A stretch of 64,000 nt of DNA from Ancylostoma caninum (Eukaryota > Nematoda > Chromadorea > Rhabditida > Ancylostomatidae), in NCBI GenBank assembly GCA_037903475.1, contig JBAJFG010000232.1:62001-126000 (forward strand), given 5' to 3'. The position numbers and the translations under genes are program-made. The notes beneath the pieces are model-generated. The model was given only the letters and a program-made list of their open reading frames with translations, made no database searches and had not been told where the DNA came from. This document shows positions 21,603 through 33,606 of this stretch, piece after piece (within the stretch, counting starts at the first letter, position 1; each line of letters starts with the position of its first letter).

Positions 21603-23143
21603 ATCCAGGCCTTGGAATAATCCAAACGCTTTGTCTGGAACGACAATCATATCCCTCAGAACAGCTTAGCTTAGCTTTCGCAGGAATTTCAACCTTCGCT
21701 TCCTGGATACATCTTCCTTGTAGGGATATTTGTGCATTAGCGCCTCTCGGTTCAAAAATCTGAGCTATTCTGGGAAAATCCTGAAGAAAACAACTCTTAG
21801 ATAACCAAATCTGCTGGATTAGGCAATTACTGCAATTATTTTCCGGAGGCGTGCCGCGGAATCCATTACGCATCTAGATGTTCGGATCAAATTTCCAGCT
21901 GTTTTTACACGTTTCACTGGATGCGCTAGGTAAAAACCGCGGAAAAATCCCTAGATTTCCGGCATAATTCAGCTTGTGAAAGCGCTATCTTCAAGGGTAA
22001 TACAATTGTGTTGCATTCCAGGAAGTATGGTTGCGATTTCAACAATTTGGAATGCTGTACTTTTTAATTGTGCCCCACTGGAGCGTTGTGAACCTCAAAC
22101 TACAACACTTCAGGAAACAATGTTAAGCCCACGCATGCGGGAGAATTCAATGAAAGTCGCCGCCCTCACAGGACATTCATACTCGCCGCTGAAATCCAAT
22201 ACGTGTACTGACATTTACAACAGAATAATAATTCAGTGTAAATGTCGAGCCATATGTGCCCTTTGGCTGTTCACACTAAAACTCGGACTGTTTTCTTATC
22301 TAATTACGCCGTCGTTCATTTATTCTTTGTGTCTTTACGGACGAGCGAAGATCTATTCAAGCGGCATGTATGTAAGCTAATAATTGCGAAAACATGCTGT
22401 ATTCCCACAAGCTTTTAATGAAATTTGCAGCAAATAGATATGGCCTCTGGAAAATATTGACGACTTCAAGAGTCTTGGCCATTCTGTGTGGCGGATGCGA
22501 TCACAGACCAACTAACTCATTCGACGAGCAAGAGTGAACTTTGAAAATTTGGACATTTTTGTCAAAAAAAAATCCAAACTCTAGCGAAATGGGACCCTCC
22601 TACGCATCTGCGCTGACCAACATATGCCTCCCCTTCCACCCCCCCCCCCCCGCCTCACACCTTTCTTCACTCCCATTACCATCTGATTTAGATAGGTATA
22701 TTCGATAGTGAGATATCAAAACAAGGAATTTGCCCAACGACAAATGGCAGCAGGTGCTGCATGAAAACTGCACCAATTAAATGCTACATGCTCGATTCAT
22801 GAAACATGCAGTCATTATACGAGATTCCTCACATGTATCGACACCAGGATTTTGTAGGGTTTGCAAACTTCACTTTATCGCTTGGAAATCCTCCCCTTCC
22901 CTCATCCCCCGCCGTTCAAACTGGTCTAGCGAATCAAACAACCATAAAAATTAAACAGTTATAGTCACATAGTTGGAGGGAAATCAATATAAAAAAAACA
23001 GTTCTGATCCTACAACATGCCAAACATAGTGCAAAGCAGTAGATTAAATCAACTGGCACACCTGCAGCAGCAGCATATACTAAATAGTGCACTGAATAGC
23101 TACTAATTCTATAAATCGTGGATTCTATGAAAAAACAGTGCAG
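21603..23143. other. non-coding, coding-like frames not called
   Basis: A minus-strand frame at 21592-21873 (PPENNCSNCLIQQIW, AKAKLSCSEGYDC) and a 134-codon plus-strand frame at 21976-22380 are protein-like in part. Neither has two splice borders or a certain domain. A 14-C run lies near 22640. Confidence 0.3.
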
Positions 23144-23247
23144 ATTCCATGCAAAGACGGCTACTTCTTGGATGGAATTGAAAAATGTCTTAATTACACA
23201 GTGGAACGCTGGCAATGCATTTCCCCGAATAGAGTCCGATTCTCAGA
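23144..23247 (+). CDS. possible sushi/CCP-like exon fragment
   Basis: After an acceptor (AAACAGTGCAG) the frame reads IPCKDGYFLDGIEKCLNYTV then ERWQCI. The spacing C..GY.L.G....C......W.C recalls part of a sushi (complement control) module, an extracellular adhesion domain, but the module is incomplete and the 3' border is unclear. I give it low weight. Confidence 0.2.
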
Positions 23248-23609
23248 AAAAAAAACACGTGAAAACGATGCAGTTTCCATGCAATTAAGTGTCCATGGAA
23301 TTCCAAGACATTTCCTGGATTCTATCCCGGAAATCCACCATCGCTCGCACGGGTTTCACATTCATATGCTGTGATAAGGCCTTATTGAAGCCCAGTAGTG
23401 TTGACGTCAAGTGTGCTAATGAGATAAGCGTTGACTGTTGTTAACGTGAGGTAAACACATTCAAAAATACAGTTTTTCTTTGTTTCTTTCGACCCTCCAC
23501 GGTTACCACAGTATCTCGCGCTCGTGGTAACGCACCGAAGATGACTTCGCTAGCGCGTACTGGTCTTTTTCATTAATATTGCACACTGGGTGAGGTTCAA
23601 GAGAAGGTT

Positions 23610-23861
23610 TGGTCTGTTAGCTCAGAGAGGGCCGATAAAGTGACTTTGTCTGCAATTACGACCGCACTGGTTACATCGATGGGAGGACGTCGCAGGATGC
23701 GTGTGGAAGGATATTTTAGCAAATGGTAGTACGGAACCGTAAAAAATGGAAGGCATATACGTAACAAAAAGTGTAAAAAATCAACCAGCCGAACGACAAC
23801 GTGATGTGGTCGTAATTGCAGACAAAGTTACTTCATCGGCCTTCTCTGAGCTACCAGACTG
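23610..23861. mobile_element. TA-flanked MITE, family D copy 3
   Basis: It begins TGGTCTGTTAGCTCAGAGAG and ends with the complement of CAGTCTGGTAGCTCAGAGAA before TA (23862-23863); the left target reads TT. Internal arms are GACTTTGTCTGCAATTACGA and GTCGTAATTGCAGACAAAGT, nearly exact complements. Length 252 bp. This is the best preserved family D palindrome. Confidence 0.75.
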
Positions 23862-23969
23862 TATGTCCCGCCATCTTGCCGTAGACTGGCTCACGTCCAA
23901 CACGATGAAAAATATGACTAAGCGTCGAGTAAAAAGTTGGGTGTGCAATCACACTCAGTACATTTAATC

Positions 23970-24190
23970 ATGACAGCTTTTGAAATTGATGATGCCCATT
24001 TTGGTATACGTGGCCGTCGTAAGAGGTCCTGAATGCACTTTGCTTTCATCCGGGTGTAGATGTACGCAGAACGTCCCCATTCTGACCGAATGTGACCTCA
24101 TTAGTCCACACGCAGGCAGGGAACCATTGATTGGCGCCAGCATGTTGGGGACAATGTTCACACATTCATAGCACCACAATGGCATCGTGT
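23970..24190 (-). pseudogene. possible decayed DDE-transposase fragment
   Basis: The minus strand has WFPACVWTNEVTFGQNGDVL in a frame that then meets a stop. Tc1/mariner-related transposases often show a VWTDE.F motif around their first catalytic Asp; here the Asp is Asn. The fragment is short and broken, and the assignment is a guess. It lies about 100 bp from a family D element. Confidence 0.2.
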
Positions 24191-24740
24191 AGTGCGACGG
24201 GGACAACAACTATCGATCACCCCCCCCCCTCCAACCCGGCGTGGGTCCTCGACGACGACGACGACGACGGGTGAATGGGTGCGCGGCGGGTTCTGCGGCG
24301 AGGGTGGGAATCCAGAATACTTCCTTCTCTCAACGCATACATACACACACGCCGCTCGTTCTCCGCGTTCCTCACGCTCTCCAGCCGTCTCGCTCTGCGG
24401 CGCCTGGGATCCGCTTTTCAGTGAAAAAGCGGCGCAACACACGGACAGCCGGCCGGCCGCGGACCGACGACGACGAGAGGTCCGCCGACGACGACGCGGG
24501 GAAACAGCGTGAGGGACGCGGGGCGCGCAGACATGCATGCAAGCCTAGCGCAGAGATCAAATGCGCGTCCGCTGCGACGGGTTTTGCATGGAAAATTCGC
24601 GACGTTTCGAGCTTTACACGCCACGCTATGCGTCGTGAAAACTCGAACTCGTCCAATTTCCCGGCGTTTTCACTCACTCGATTAAAAACTGGTTGTGGAA
24701 GGATGTGTCGACGAGGGGGGGGGGGGGGGTGATCGACGAA
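24191..24740. other. GC/CpG-rich block
   Basis: It contains a six-unit GAC microsatellite (24251-24268), many CG dinucleotides and a 15-G run (24715-24729). ORFs of 126-163 codons are open on both strands, as expected of GC-rich DNA with few stops, and none has a known domain. It may be promoter-proximal sequence, but no TATA or exon could be tied to it. Confidence 0.35.
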
Positions 24741-26334
24741 AACAGCAGAAGACGCTATGTGCTTGATGAATAACACCTGTTGTTTGATCCAAGAAACAAG
24801 TTAATTGGGCAGAGATCGTCCTATTTGGCCGAAGATCACGAAGAGCGTTGGGTTTTCAGTGAAGTATTAGGCAGCATCATCCAATGCATTACGCAGACAA
24901 CCGTACAGATGACTGACGCTTTTCACAAACGCTCAACTTGACGCACACTTGCGTATAGAACCAGCACGGAACATTTAGAGCGTTTTTGCATCGGTCTCAC
25001 AACGACGGCCGTTACGGCCCAAAATAGCCGGCGCTTCATTTGGGGCCCAAGTGAAAAACATCAACATTCTCTCCCCCAACATGATCAACCCCTCCTTAGA
25101 TTACGCACACACGGAACTGCTTCATTCCACCCCCTAATAATCACTTGTTCCCGCCAGCGCCCAACAATCAGGGATGAAGACATCCAACTTCAACGACCAG
25201 GCACCAGCATGTCTCATTGTGTGTATGTCGAGGGAAAACAACGACAAAAGCATGATTAATAACAACTGCCAGCTTCCGGGCTTCGCTCTGGTCTACGCAG
25301 CCTGCCGGTGGGAAATCACGCATCACTGCGTCTCGCAACGATCGTTAATATCGATCGACATCTACGCAAAAGAGAGAGGGCGAAAGGTCATCAGCGCTTG
25401 TTTGTCGAAGGACGTGACAAAAACAGGAGAAAAACATGCGAGTACTACTTCCTGGACTCATTTTGAACCGTAAGAGACGTGCTAAAACATGAAGTCTGGT
25501 CGTTTGGGTCTTTGGTCCCACATGGATTGCCTGAACCAAACATCACTAGTACAACTCATTCTAACTTGGAACCGCTTAGTACAAGTCTTTTAGCACTTTT
25601 TTTTCTTGAAAACTTGCTTCCAACGCCAATCGATACCGATGTGTGCGTGCGTGTGTGTTTATGACTCGGTGTCTCCCATTTCTTCTCGATCAAACATTAC
25701 GCCATGTGTATAGAAGATGTTTACTTCTTTTGAGCAGTCGATATAGAAATCGAACAAATACTCATCATTAAAAATGTGAAATTAAAAAACAAAACAAATA
25801 TACAAAGCAAAGAGAGAAACGACCAGACTTAGAACAAAAAGAACAATCAGGAAGCAAATTACTTAGTATCCTTTTTGTAATGTCCAGGAAAGACACATCG
25901 ATTTTCTGTTTTATCGATTTTTTTGTACACTTTCTAACCGCTTTTTTCTATTTTTATGTACATTTTCTCCATATTAACTTACTCAACGACGTTAACACTG
26001 AACACTACGAAAAAACAATAGTGAACAATCTCTAGAATACGATGCTGAGGGTCCGGAGAAATACAAAAGCACTATACGAAAATATACACGATCAAAACGG
26101 TCCGGGGCCTGCCCCGCTGAGCAAAAACGTTGAGAAAGCTTAACAAGACGGGGACGAGGGACGAAAGGAGGGACCGTTCTGATTCACCCGATACCCGCTA
26201 CCCATTGACAGAAGACAGAGTGGAAAGATAGATGACAGTTGTATTCACACTGGGACTGTGACTGTGAATTGATCCCCGTACCCATACGTCCGTAGGTGGA
26301 CAGGCAAGTGTGTAGCTGACTGAAGGCACCTGTG
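24741..26334. other. non-coding, nothing certain
   Basis: A 99-codon plus-strand frame at 25174-25473 has mixed composition and no borders. I see no repeat family member. Confidence 0.3.
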
Positions 26335-26600
26335 TGGTGTCGCGAGGTGATCGTGTCCTGGCCTTTTGGACTCCCATTGATCCACCGTATGATCGGGAGT
26401 AAGACGGCACACACGACGATCACCTCCGACCGACCTTAGGTGCGGTAAGGCCTCATTTCTTGGTGGGGGGTGAGGATCTTCATCCGGAATGAAACGCTAG
26501 TCATCGTGGATCGTACGTCTACCGTCCGGGAGCCTCCATATGGTCCACCGTATGACCGGAAGTTTGAGGACAGCTCACGTACGATCCACTATGCACTTTG
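26335..26600 (-). repeat. duplicated segment and 13-bp inverted repeat
   Basis: GATCCACCGTATGATCGGGA (about 26379) and GGTCCACCGTATGACCGGAA (about 26543) are related. On the minus strand they read RSYGGSMG and RSYGGPYGG, so they could be duplicated coding pieces. The second copy lies inside an inverted repeat whose 13-bp arms GTGGATCGTACGT (26506-26518) and ACGTACGATCCAC (26577-26589) are exact complements. Confidence 0.5.
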
Positions 26601-27400
26601 CGTCCGGCAAAACTAGCACAAACAAACGTGGGAGGTAATGCTCAACAAGAGATAAGGTAAACAAGTTAAACAACTTAACGCAACAAGCTGTACCTTACTT
26701 CTAATAACCCGAAAAGTGTAAGGGCAGGATGAGTGCGATGATCGTCGACCATTTTGCGGATAAAATTGGCGATTGTGCGTAGATTCCGACGACACGCCAA
26801 CGTACACGCATGGATGCCATAGATGTTCACTGGCATCTTGTCCGATCGACACCCATAGGAATAACGAGTGCTAGCGAAGATTCGAGGCAGCAGCAGCAAC
26901 TGATTAACTGGCAGATGTAGTTGTAGTAGTACGGACGGTATAGGTGGCTCACATACGGAACAGCCCCGTGATGCGGCTCTGGAGTCTTCTGCAGAATTGG
27001 GTAGCAGAATGCGGACGGCTCAGACACGGTAGCAGGAGGCAGATGTGGCGACGGTGGTACGACCGCGGCAGCACACGAGTAGTGTTGGAGGGCTATGTAC
27101 AGACATGCGGTGGAGGGAGACGAGGGGAAGTATGCCCATAGCTCGAAAAAGGCTAGTAGACACTAATGGCGAGGCACACGACGGGGCTGATAGACGTACC
27201 CGAGCAACGGCGGGGGGCACTGTACTGTGTGTGTCGTATGTCACGACGGGACCACCATACCGGACGGTGGTCCCACCCCGTGCGCCCCGAGTGAGTGAGC
27301 AAGCGACGGCTCGACGGTGGGACCACCCGGCTTCAGATGTGCACCCTGGTGGTGGGCGGAGCTGTAACACCGAACTGGACGGCGTGACTTCCCCACGCCG
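26601..27400 (-). other. possible minus-strand gene body downstream of a TATA box, not resolved
   Basis: A proline/tyrosine-rich minus-strand frame (VVPPSPHLPPATVSEPSAFC, then HLYRPYYYNYICQ) is open between about 27160 and 26900. It lies just downstream of the TATA box near 27412. I could not place exon borders or a start, so no CDS is called. Confidence 0.25.
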
Positions 27401-27403
27401 CCG

Positions 27404-27418
27404 CCCGCTTTTATACCG
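27404..27418 (-). promoter_or_regulatory. TATA box in a CpG-rich block
   Basis: The minus strand reads GCGGTATAAAAGCGG, a good TATA box, within about 150 bp of very GC-rich sequence (27380-27520). It would drive leftward transcription. No transcript start or gene could be confirmed. Confidence 0.35.
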
Positions 27419-27539
27419 CGGGGGGCGGGGCCCCGCGACGCGGCCGCACGCCCCTTCGCCCCGCCGCGCGCTCCCGAAGACACCCGCCACCCGAGGCGAC
27501 TACTCACCCCCGCCTCCATGATCAGCTGATTCACCTTCC

Positions 27540-28673
27540 GTATCGGTTCACTCACCCACATAGCACCTCCTCATTGTCAATAACCTCTTCAACTCAATTA
27601 ACCCGCAATTTTCATCTTTTCCCCGTGTCCTCTCCGAAAATTGCGTAATTTTTTCTTGTTTGTGCAGATGTCCAGCTATATTTGGTCACATAGCGTGGAT
27701 TTCGCAATCTGTATGGAATTTGCATGATTCATGTTATTATTGGCTATCATATATTCGTCATATGCGCAGATTTATTCAACGTGATTGCATTGAAAGTAGG
27801 AAAATAGTCTGACGACGTTCAAAAATAGGAATCAAATGATCGCGATGATGAAATCACATTACGGTCAGTCTGGTGCATTCATTTTTGAGCTCAGTGACGA
27901 ATAACATTAAATTTCACATCATGTATAATTGGAAGCACAGTACTGGTTTTCGCTGTGGGACCAACACTACCAGTATTCACCTTTAATAAAAAAATCCATA
28001 TGCGCAGATTCAGTGATGAAGTATGAGCATCTTCACACTTCTTACTTAGTCTTGAGTTTATTTCTTCCCATATATTTGTTATTTTGACAAGTTTCTCGTA
28101 AAAAAAATAACTATTATGTTGGTCCGAAAGTCTAGCACCACCACCACCACTTTTTTTCAAACAATCAGTGTTATGAACGTGTTCTATCAGCTTTTATAGC
28201 TGAGAAATAGTAGAACATCCTACCACAATTCGATGTCAAAGAATTTTAATTTGAGACTAAGAAATTCTTGATCAAAAAATAAATTTTCGTGCGAGATTTC
28301 AGAACCAACTTAATATTGGCAGTTTCAAAAAATAGTACCTATTCCACGTGTCGAGTGCAAGTGCACAAACAGTTTTTTACTTGACGTGTAGTCCTATTCT
28401 TGCCATGTTGGACGTTGGCCAAGGTATTGCTACCTACCCGTTCCAGCTAGGAATTTGGCTCATGTTTAATTCGCAAAGTTCTTAGAATTGGTTATAGGTA
28501 GATCTAGTCATTACATCGGTGAATTCTTGAATTAATTTGAATTTTTATACACTCGACGCGATATTTCTTTCCCTTTTCGTTGTAGTAGCTTTCTTCGTTA
28601 GCTGCTAGATTCACTAAGGGCATGAATTTCGTCAAACATGCGATTTTTTCCCGCAATCGCGTGTAATTTCGAA
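27540..28673. other. non-coding, upstream of gene 1
   Basis: AT-rich sequence. The region just before 28674 (TTTTTTCCCGCAATCG) could hold a trans-splice acceptor, but no clear TTTCAG is present. Confidence 0.3.
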
Positions 28674-28835
28674 ATGACAGAATCTTCTCAGTCTTCCGCC
28701 GTATCTTATCAAACCAAATACGGACATTACGAAACTTTGCCCCGATATCGTTCTCTGTCGTTGTCTATTGTTCAAGATTTGTCACGGAATTTCGATATTC
28801 TAAGCGGGAAGTGGGTGTTTTGTTTGAGAATCTTG
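28674..28835 (+). CDS. gene 1, candidate first exon
   Basis: 54 codons from ATG (MTESSQSSAVSYQTKYGHYE, then LPRYRSLSLSIVQDLSR, SGKWVFCLRIL) end in phase 0 at ATCTTG|GTGAGT. The same frame reads on as an ORF to 28976, but the donor fits consensus and the phase matches the next good exon. Serine-rich N-terminus, no signal peptide. An upstream in-frame ATG lies at 28638. The family was not recognised. Confidence 0.45.
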
Positions 28836-31273
28836 GTGAGTTATTCATTTCAGCTACAAATATGTATGTCAAAAACAACCACTGTCGTGACAGCCGACTT
28901 CCTGGATGAAACCCGGAAACATATCGACTGGCCCTTTAACAATGATTTCTACGACATCCGTTGTACTTTTGTGTAGTTCTGCCAAAATATTTTTATACAC
29001 GTCATTTTATAACTAGCTATTGTACTAGCTACTGTAATAGAATAGAGGTTACTGTACTCCGCTGCGAACTGCGCAGGTGTGCTGTTATTATGGATGGGTG
29101 GATGGGTCAGGATGCTTACGATTACAGCTGATGCAACCACAAGCCGGAGCAGGTGTCTGCTTGACCTCTTTTTATGGGGCACGTGTTGTTTGCTGCTGGC
29201 GGTGCTGGCTAGTTCCGCAATGTTAAGACGCATAACTTTCCCTAGGAAGAGCTCACGGCCTGCTGTGAAGTGGACTGTAAGTTGTTGTAGTCAAACTGGC
29301 CACTGTTGTCCAAGGTGGTCGCGTGGTCACAAGGTTTGGGCTAGGTGATAACCTAGTTTTCCCAGGAACATGTGATCACGAGCTTTTGGGGTTGTTTACG
29401 GATGTGAGAGGAATCTCGTGACATAATTGGAATATCGCTATCACTCTACACATTACACTACTATACAGACAACTGAATCGGCTCCATTGATCATTGATCA
29501 ATTGGAGCGCGGAATTGACAGGGATGACCTTTACCGGAATTTATGTATGGATTTAGCTTAACTTTAAGGGCGTTTGAATTAGTTCCTACGACCACTGATC
29601 GATTGGAGTACGAAAGTGATGGTAGATGTACTTTTCTGGAGGGTTTGGAAGGTTTTGTTGATCTTGGCGTGACCAAAAGGGCATTTGAATTGGTTCCATT
29701 TATCGCCGATCGATTGGAGCGCGAAATTGTCAATGCTGGACTTTTCGGGAATTATGCGCATGTCCTTTCCTTGCACTCTGGACAGGCTAATTCCATTTTA
29801 ATAGCTATTGAACATAGATATTGATCCGAGACTCCACTTTTGTTTGGAAATCACCAAAATCAACTAGGGAAATGTACGAATACGAATGCCACATTGATAT
29901 AAACACAAATGCATTGTTCTCCACCAAGCCACATTATTTTTCGGTTTTTGTTGCCATCATTCCTCTTATTAGTCCTTTGTTCGTTTTTCCGACCGACTCG
30001 ATGCTTTTTTGAGCAGCAGATAATGCTATAGAAGGTTTTTTCTTCTTGAGATCTCACATCATTTGCCTAATTTCATGCGGATTCACATTAGATTGCAACT
30101 TGTACCAAAATTGAATGAAATCAAGTTGAGGTTTGCATAAAATTGCATAAAATTATACACACTTATGTACTAATTGGCATACCTTCTTTTATTTCTTTTC
30201 TTTCCACTGAATATCGTGCATTTTCGCTTGTGCTTTCCCCTAATTTCTCCAGTGGATGAGGCCTTCACATACGCGCCTTACAACCCGTTCGGACAGGTTA
30301 AAACGAGGAATAAGGGGATTCGATGAGAGTGGGAGCGGTCACGTTAATGAAATGTGTGGACGCGCAGACAATCATAGTGCCAGTTGCAGGTGATGTAGCT
30401 CGTACGAGTGGGCCTGAACCACTGGAATTTCCCGTGTACATTAACGGAGCAATTGTGATTTTTTGTATTAGTCCATAGTCATGCGCTTCTGCCTGATTTA
30501 TTTAGAATAAATAATAAGTGTACTTGCTAAATGATCAGCTGACACTGAACCCTGTCCTTACTTCAGCTGTCACTGATGAAATACATGCGAATATCGCGAA
30601 AAAAGTAGTGAAATGCTTGTTTTATTGGCACTGCTCAAATACTGAGATATGATGCAACGGAGGACTCAGCACTGTGAAAATGTTAAACAGTAAAGTACCA
30701 CAGTTCACGCATTAAGATTTATTTCAACGAAAATTGTCTGCTTTGGTAACTAGATGATGGACAACTTATCATGGCACTTTGCTGGTGAAAGTACCGTTAA
30801 AGTACGAGCATTTTTTCCCACATTAACTGTACTTTCACTGATAGGGCGTGTGATAAATTGTCCATAGTCCACCTATGAAAATACACATTTTTCAACGAAA
30901 TGAAGTCTAATGGAATGGATTGTAGTCTCTTAATGTTTCGCTTTCTTAAGTGCTTGCTTTCCTTTTTTTTTTTGAAATTTCACATGCGTTCTAATGATGT
31001 AGTTGTATTGTATTCCGTTGCCCTTCATTATTGTAAGTGTATACAGTCCCATTGAAAATTATTCTGAAGAGGCATTTTGTTCGTGAGGAAATGCTCATAG
31101 TTTTTTTTTTCATTTGAATACGGAGTCTTGTGTGGTTCTTTTTGTTATAATGATGTTTAGACCCTTAACTGCCGCGAAAGATTGGTTTGTTAAGGTTATT
31201 TACCCACCTTGACATCAAAGGTCACCATGTCTGTCTTTTGAAATAAAATAATGTTTCGTTTTCACAACTGCAG
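28836..31273. other. candidate intron 1 of gene 1, with a coding-like tandem repeat
   Basis: 2.4 kb of mostly AT-rich sequence between two phase-0 exons. It holds the tandem repeat at 29465-29790 and an 89-codon frame at 29079-29348 without certain borders, so extra exons may be hidden here. Confidence 0.3.
29465..29790 (+). repeat. three diverged tandem units of about 101-111 bp
   Basis: Units share GAATyrGyTCC...GATCGATTGGAGyrCGAAA, starting near 29475, 29576 and 29687. Units 2 and 3 are 111 bp apart and in one open frame, reading RAFELVPTTTDRLEYES and RAFELVPFIADRLEREI. Keeping the frame suggests the repeat was once coding. The 93-codon frame covering it lacks a known domain. Confidence 0.6.
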
Positions 31274-31445
31274 GTCACGCTGGTTTCCCCGGCTGTTTTT
31301 TCTCGGGTAAATAATAATCAAAAGTATCCCCAGCCGCTTCGCAGGAAGCTGATTAAACGATTATTTAAAGTGCTGGTTCCGGATTTTTCCAAGCATTTAG
31401 CTTGGAAATTTTCTGAATCAAACTGGTTCCCAGCCGTCGTCAAGG
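31274..31445 (+). CDS. gene 1, candidate internal exon
   Basis: The exon follows TTTTCACAACTGCAG and ends AAGG|GTGAGT. Only one of three frames is open: VTLVSPAVFSRVNNN, then QPLRRKLIKRLFKVLVPDF, then WKFSESNWFPAVVKG. It is basic and aromatic-rich. It enters in phase 0, which matches the exon at 28674, and leaves one base. SNWFP..VKG is faintly like box A of BTG/Tob proteins, but the spacing is wrong by one residue and I do not assign it. Confidence 0.55.
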
Positions 31446-31476
31446 GTGAGTTGTCCCTCATTCCTCGCGATTGCAG

Positions 31477-31694
31477 ACACTTGCACTCTTAGCCATATGT
31501 TTTATGGCTTCCGACGCTGTTTGGATTGCATGAGCATTCTGATTATCGATCGTATTCTGATCGATATCAGGTTTCATGGGTCCAGCGGTGCTAACGCACG
31601 TATGGATGATGCAACGAACATTCCCGAAAAGTCTGCACGCGCTGATGCTTTGGCGCCCGAATTGGTCATTGATCAGTTGTCACAAGGGGCCTAA
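31477..31694 (+). CDS. gene 1, possible terminal exon
   Basis: After an acceptor (CTCGCGATTGCAG) the frame that continues exon 2 runs TCTLSHMFYGFRRCLDCM to PEKSARADALAPELVIDQL and a stop at 31692-31694. The phase fits, but the intron would be only 31 bp, short even for a nematode. A longer intron ending at ATATCAG (31571) breaks the frame. The C-terminal border is therefore uncertain. Confidence 0.35.
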
Positions 31695-33487
31695 TCACAC
31701 GTCTTTGTTTACATTTTTGTCATACATTAAAGCGTCCTTGGTATCCTATTTGATGGTAGATGACATTCAGGAGATGTTATTCGCGATTTATATCAAAAAC
31801 CAATCCATTTTGTGTAAGGTGCGATAAGAACATGATAAAATATTGCCATCAAAGATTGTTACTTAGCTTCCTCACCTATTATTTGAATTTCTTCTGTGAC
31901 CTTCAAGTATTTTGTTGACGGATTCAATATTCCCAATAGAGAAATTGTTGTATTTCCCACCAGGAACTGACTTTGTTGTTCCTGTTCCACAGCAAAAAAA
32001 AAAAATCGCTTCCGCATAACTATGCTATGTTTTCTGCATATTTATGAGGAATGATACTGAACAACAACAAAACTGTTCCACCCCTGGAATTTCGAATACA
32101 GTGAGTAAACGGAAGTCACGCGTTTGCCCCCGGATGGGCTGATACTTTTGGCACGCGCTGGCAGCCGCAAATATGCATTGATGACACATCAGTGGGGGAA
32201 ATATTCCGGGTGGTAGTTTTCCCATGTCAGAATGTATAATCGAACGCCTTGAATAGCATTCTGTGACAGGTGGTACTGCTCTACAGCATGTATGTTGCAT
32301 CGTAAAGTAGGGAAGTGTTAGGTTGCGTCATCATTGAGAAAAAGCCTAGAAACTAAGACATTATGGGATCCTGGCGCAAAAGTTAGGAATTTACGGGTTC
32401 TTGGCTCAAATGAAATTTAAATATGAAACAAACAAGTGGACGGAAGTGTTCAGACATGTGTCTGGAGAGTGTTGCAGCAAGAAGGGAAAAGAGGCGTTGC
32501 CACTTCTATAATTGGACCACTGAAACAATCTTCTCACCATTTGTCTTGATTGTTTTGATTCGTCCATTTGGTTCACGCACAACTAGTGTTGCTACCCGTG
32601 AATAGTGGACGAGTTGGCACAAGAAAGTGGTGGGACTGCTTGAATAGGCCAATCATAGAACAGTGGTGACGCCCCTTTTTTCTCCTACGACGCAACATGC
32701 CCATGTAAATGACATTTGCTTCTGTCGTAAACCTGGGAATTGTGTCAGTTTTGTACATGTAATTTCCATTTATCATTTTGTATCTTCAAACATTTTCTCA
32801 TTGTCAGTAATCTTGTAAGAAATCGAAAAAGAAACCAAACGAGCACGTTTTCTAATCGAATCCAATTTCATATGCTTCTCTTGCGACTTATTAACTTACG
32901 TATGTAGAGATAAGTTGTTGACGTAAGCCGCCGTTCAGCGAAGATATGAAAATGAACACTCAAACCTTTCTTGTTCATAGAGGTAAATGTTTGAAGGTTC
33001 CTATGAACAAAGGAAATTAGTGCGATGTATGTAATGAGAACTATTTCTTGCCTCGATAGCTGACATAAATTCGCAAATGAAACCCATCGTAGTACTCTGT
33101 GTGCCACAGTCTGAACAGCCAAGCTATGAAAAATCTACGTTGTCAAAAAGTGCTGCATTTCCCCAAAATTTGAATTTCTGTGCATCCAGCCTTTAGATGA
33201 AACAGGGCTGTTCCTCCCACGCAGAATCACCACCCGTTAGCGGCGTATTTTTGGAAAAAAAAGTTGATTGCTTTCCTGTTCCAAATCGACGGATTTCCTT
33301 TCTATTCAATTCATATTACTTACTTAATAACCCTAAACTATATTCGTTTCAATTTAGCAACTTTGATTGTTTTCCGTGGTGCTATATATAGAATGCTTAT
33401 CTATTACTTTGACCTTAAAACAGAGGAGTGGGTGTTATCTGGTCCCGAAGTGCACATTGGGTCCCAAAATAACAGCGAGGGTTAGAT
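31695..33487. other. non-coding, nothing certain
   Basis: Short ORFs on both strands, no borders and no repeat family member. The A-rich tract at about 31993-32005 is a simple homopolymer. Confidence 0.3.
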
Positions 33488-33529
33488 ACAAAGTATTCCG
33501 GGTGAAGTACAAAGTATCCCGGGTGAAGT
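33488..33529. repeat. 21-bp direct tandem repeat
   Basis: ACAAAGTATTCCGGGTGAAG and T are followed at once by the same unit with one change (TTCC to TCCC). Confidence 0.9.
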
Positions 33530-33606
33530 AGAGTCCGTTATCTGGAAAGTGGGTATACAAAATTGAATTGCAAACATCAGAGAACGGTCCTAAGCTAGTA
33601 TCTGTG

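Noticed and set aside
24158..24776. Overlapping 106-163 codon ORFs on both strands
   Set aside because: GC-rich DNA has few stop codons; Arg/Ala-rich frames on both strands are expected by chance.
27020..27561. Overlapping 106-158 codon ORFs
   Set aside because: Same GC effect; mutually overlapping frames with no domain.
31274..31476. BTG/Tob family assignment for gene 1
   Set aside because: The NWFP...KG resemblance to box A has the wrong spacing and the following residues do not fit.
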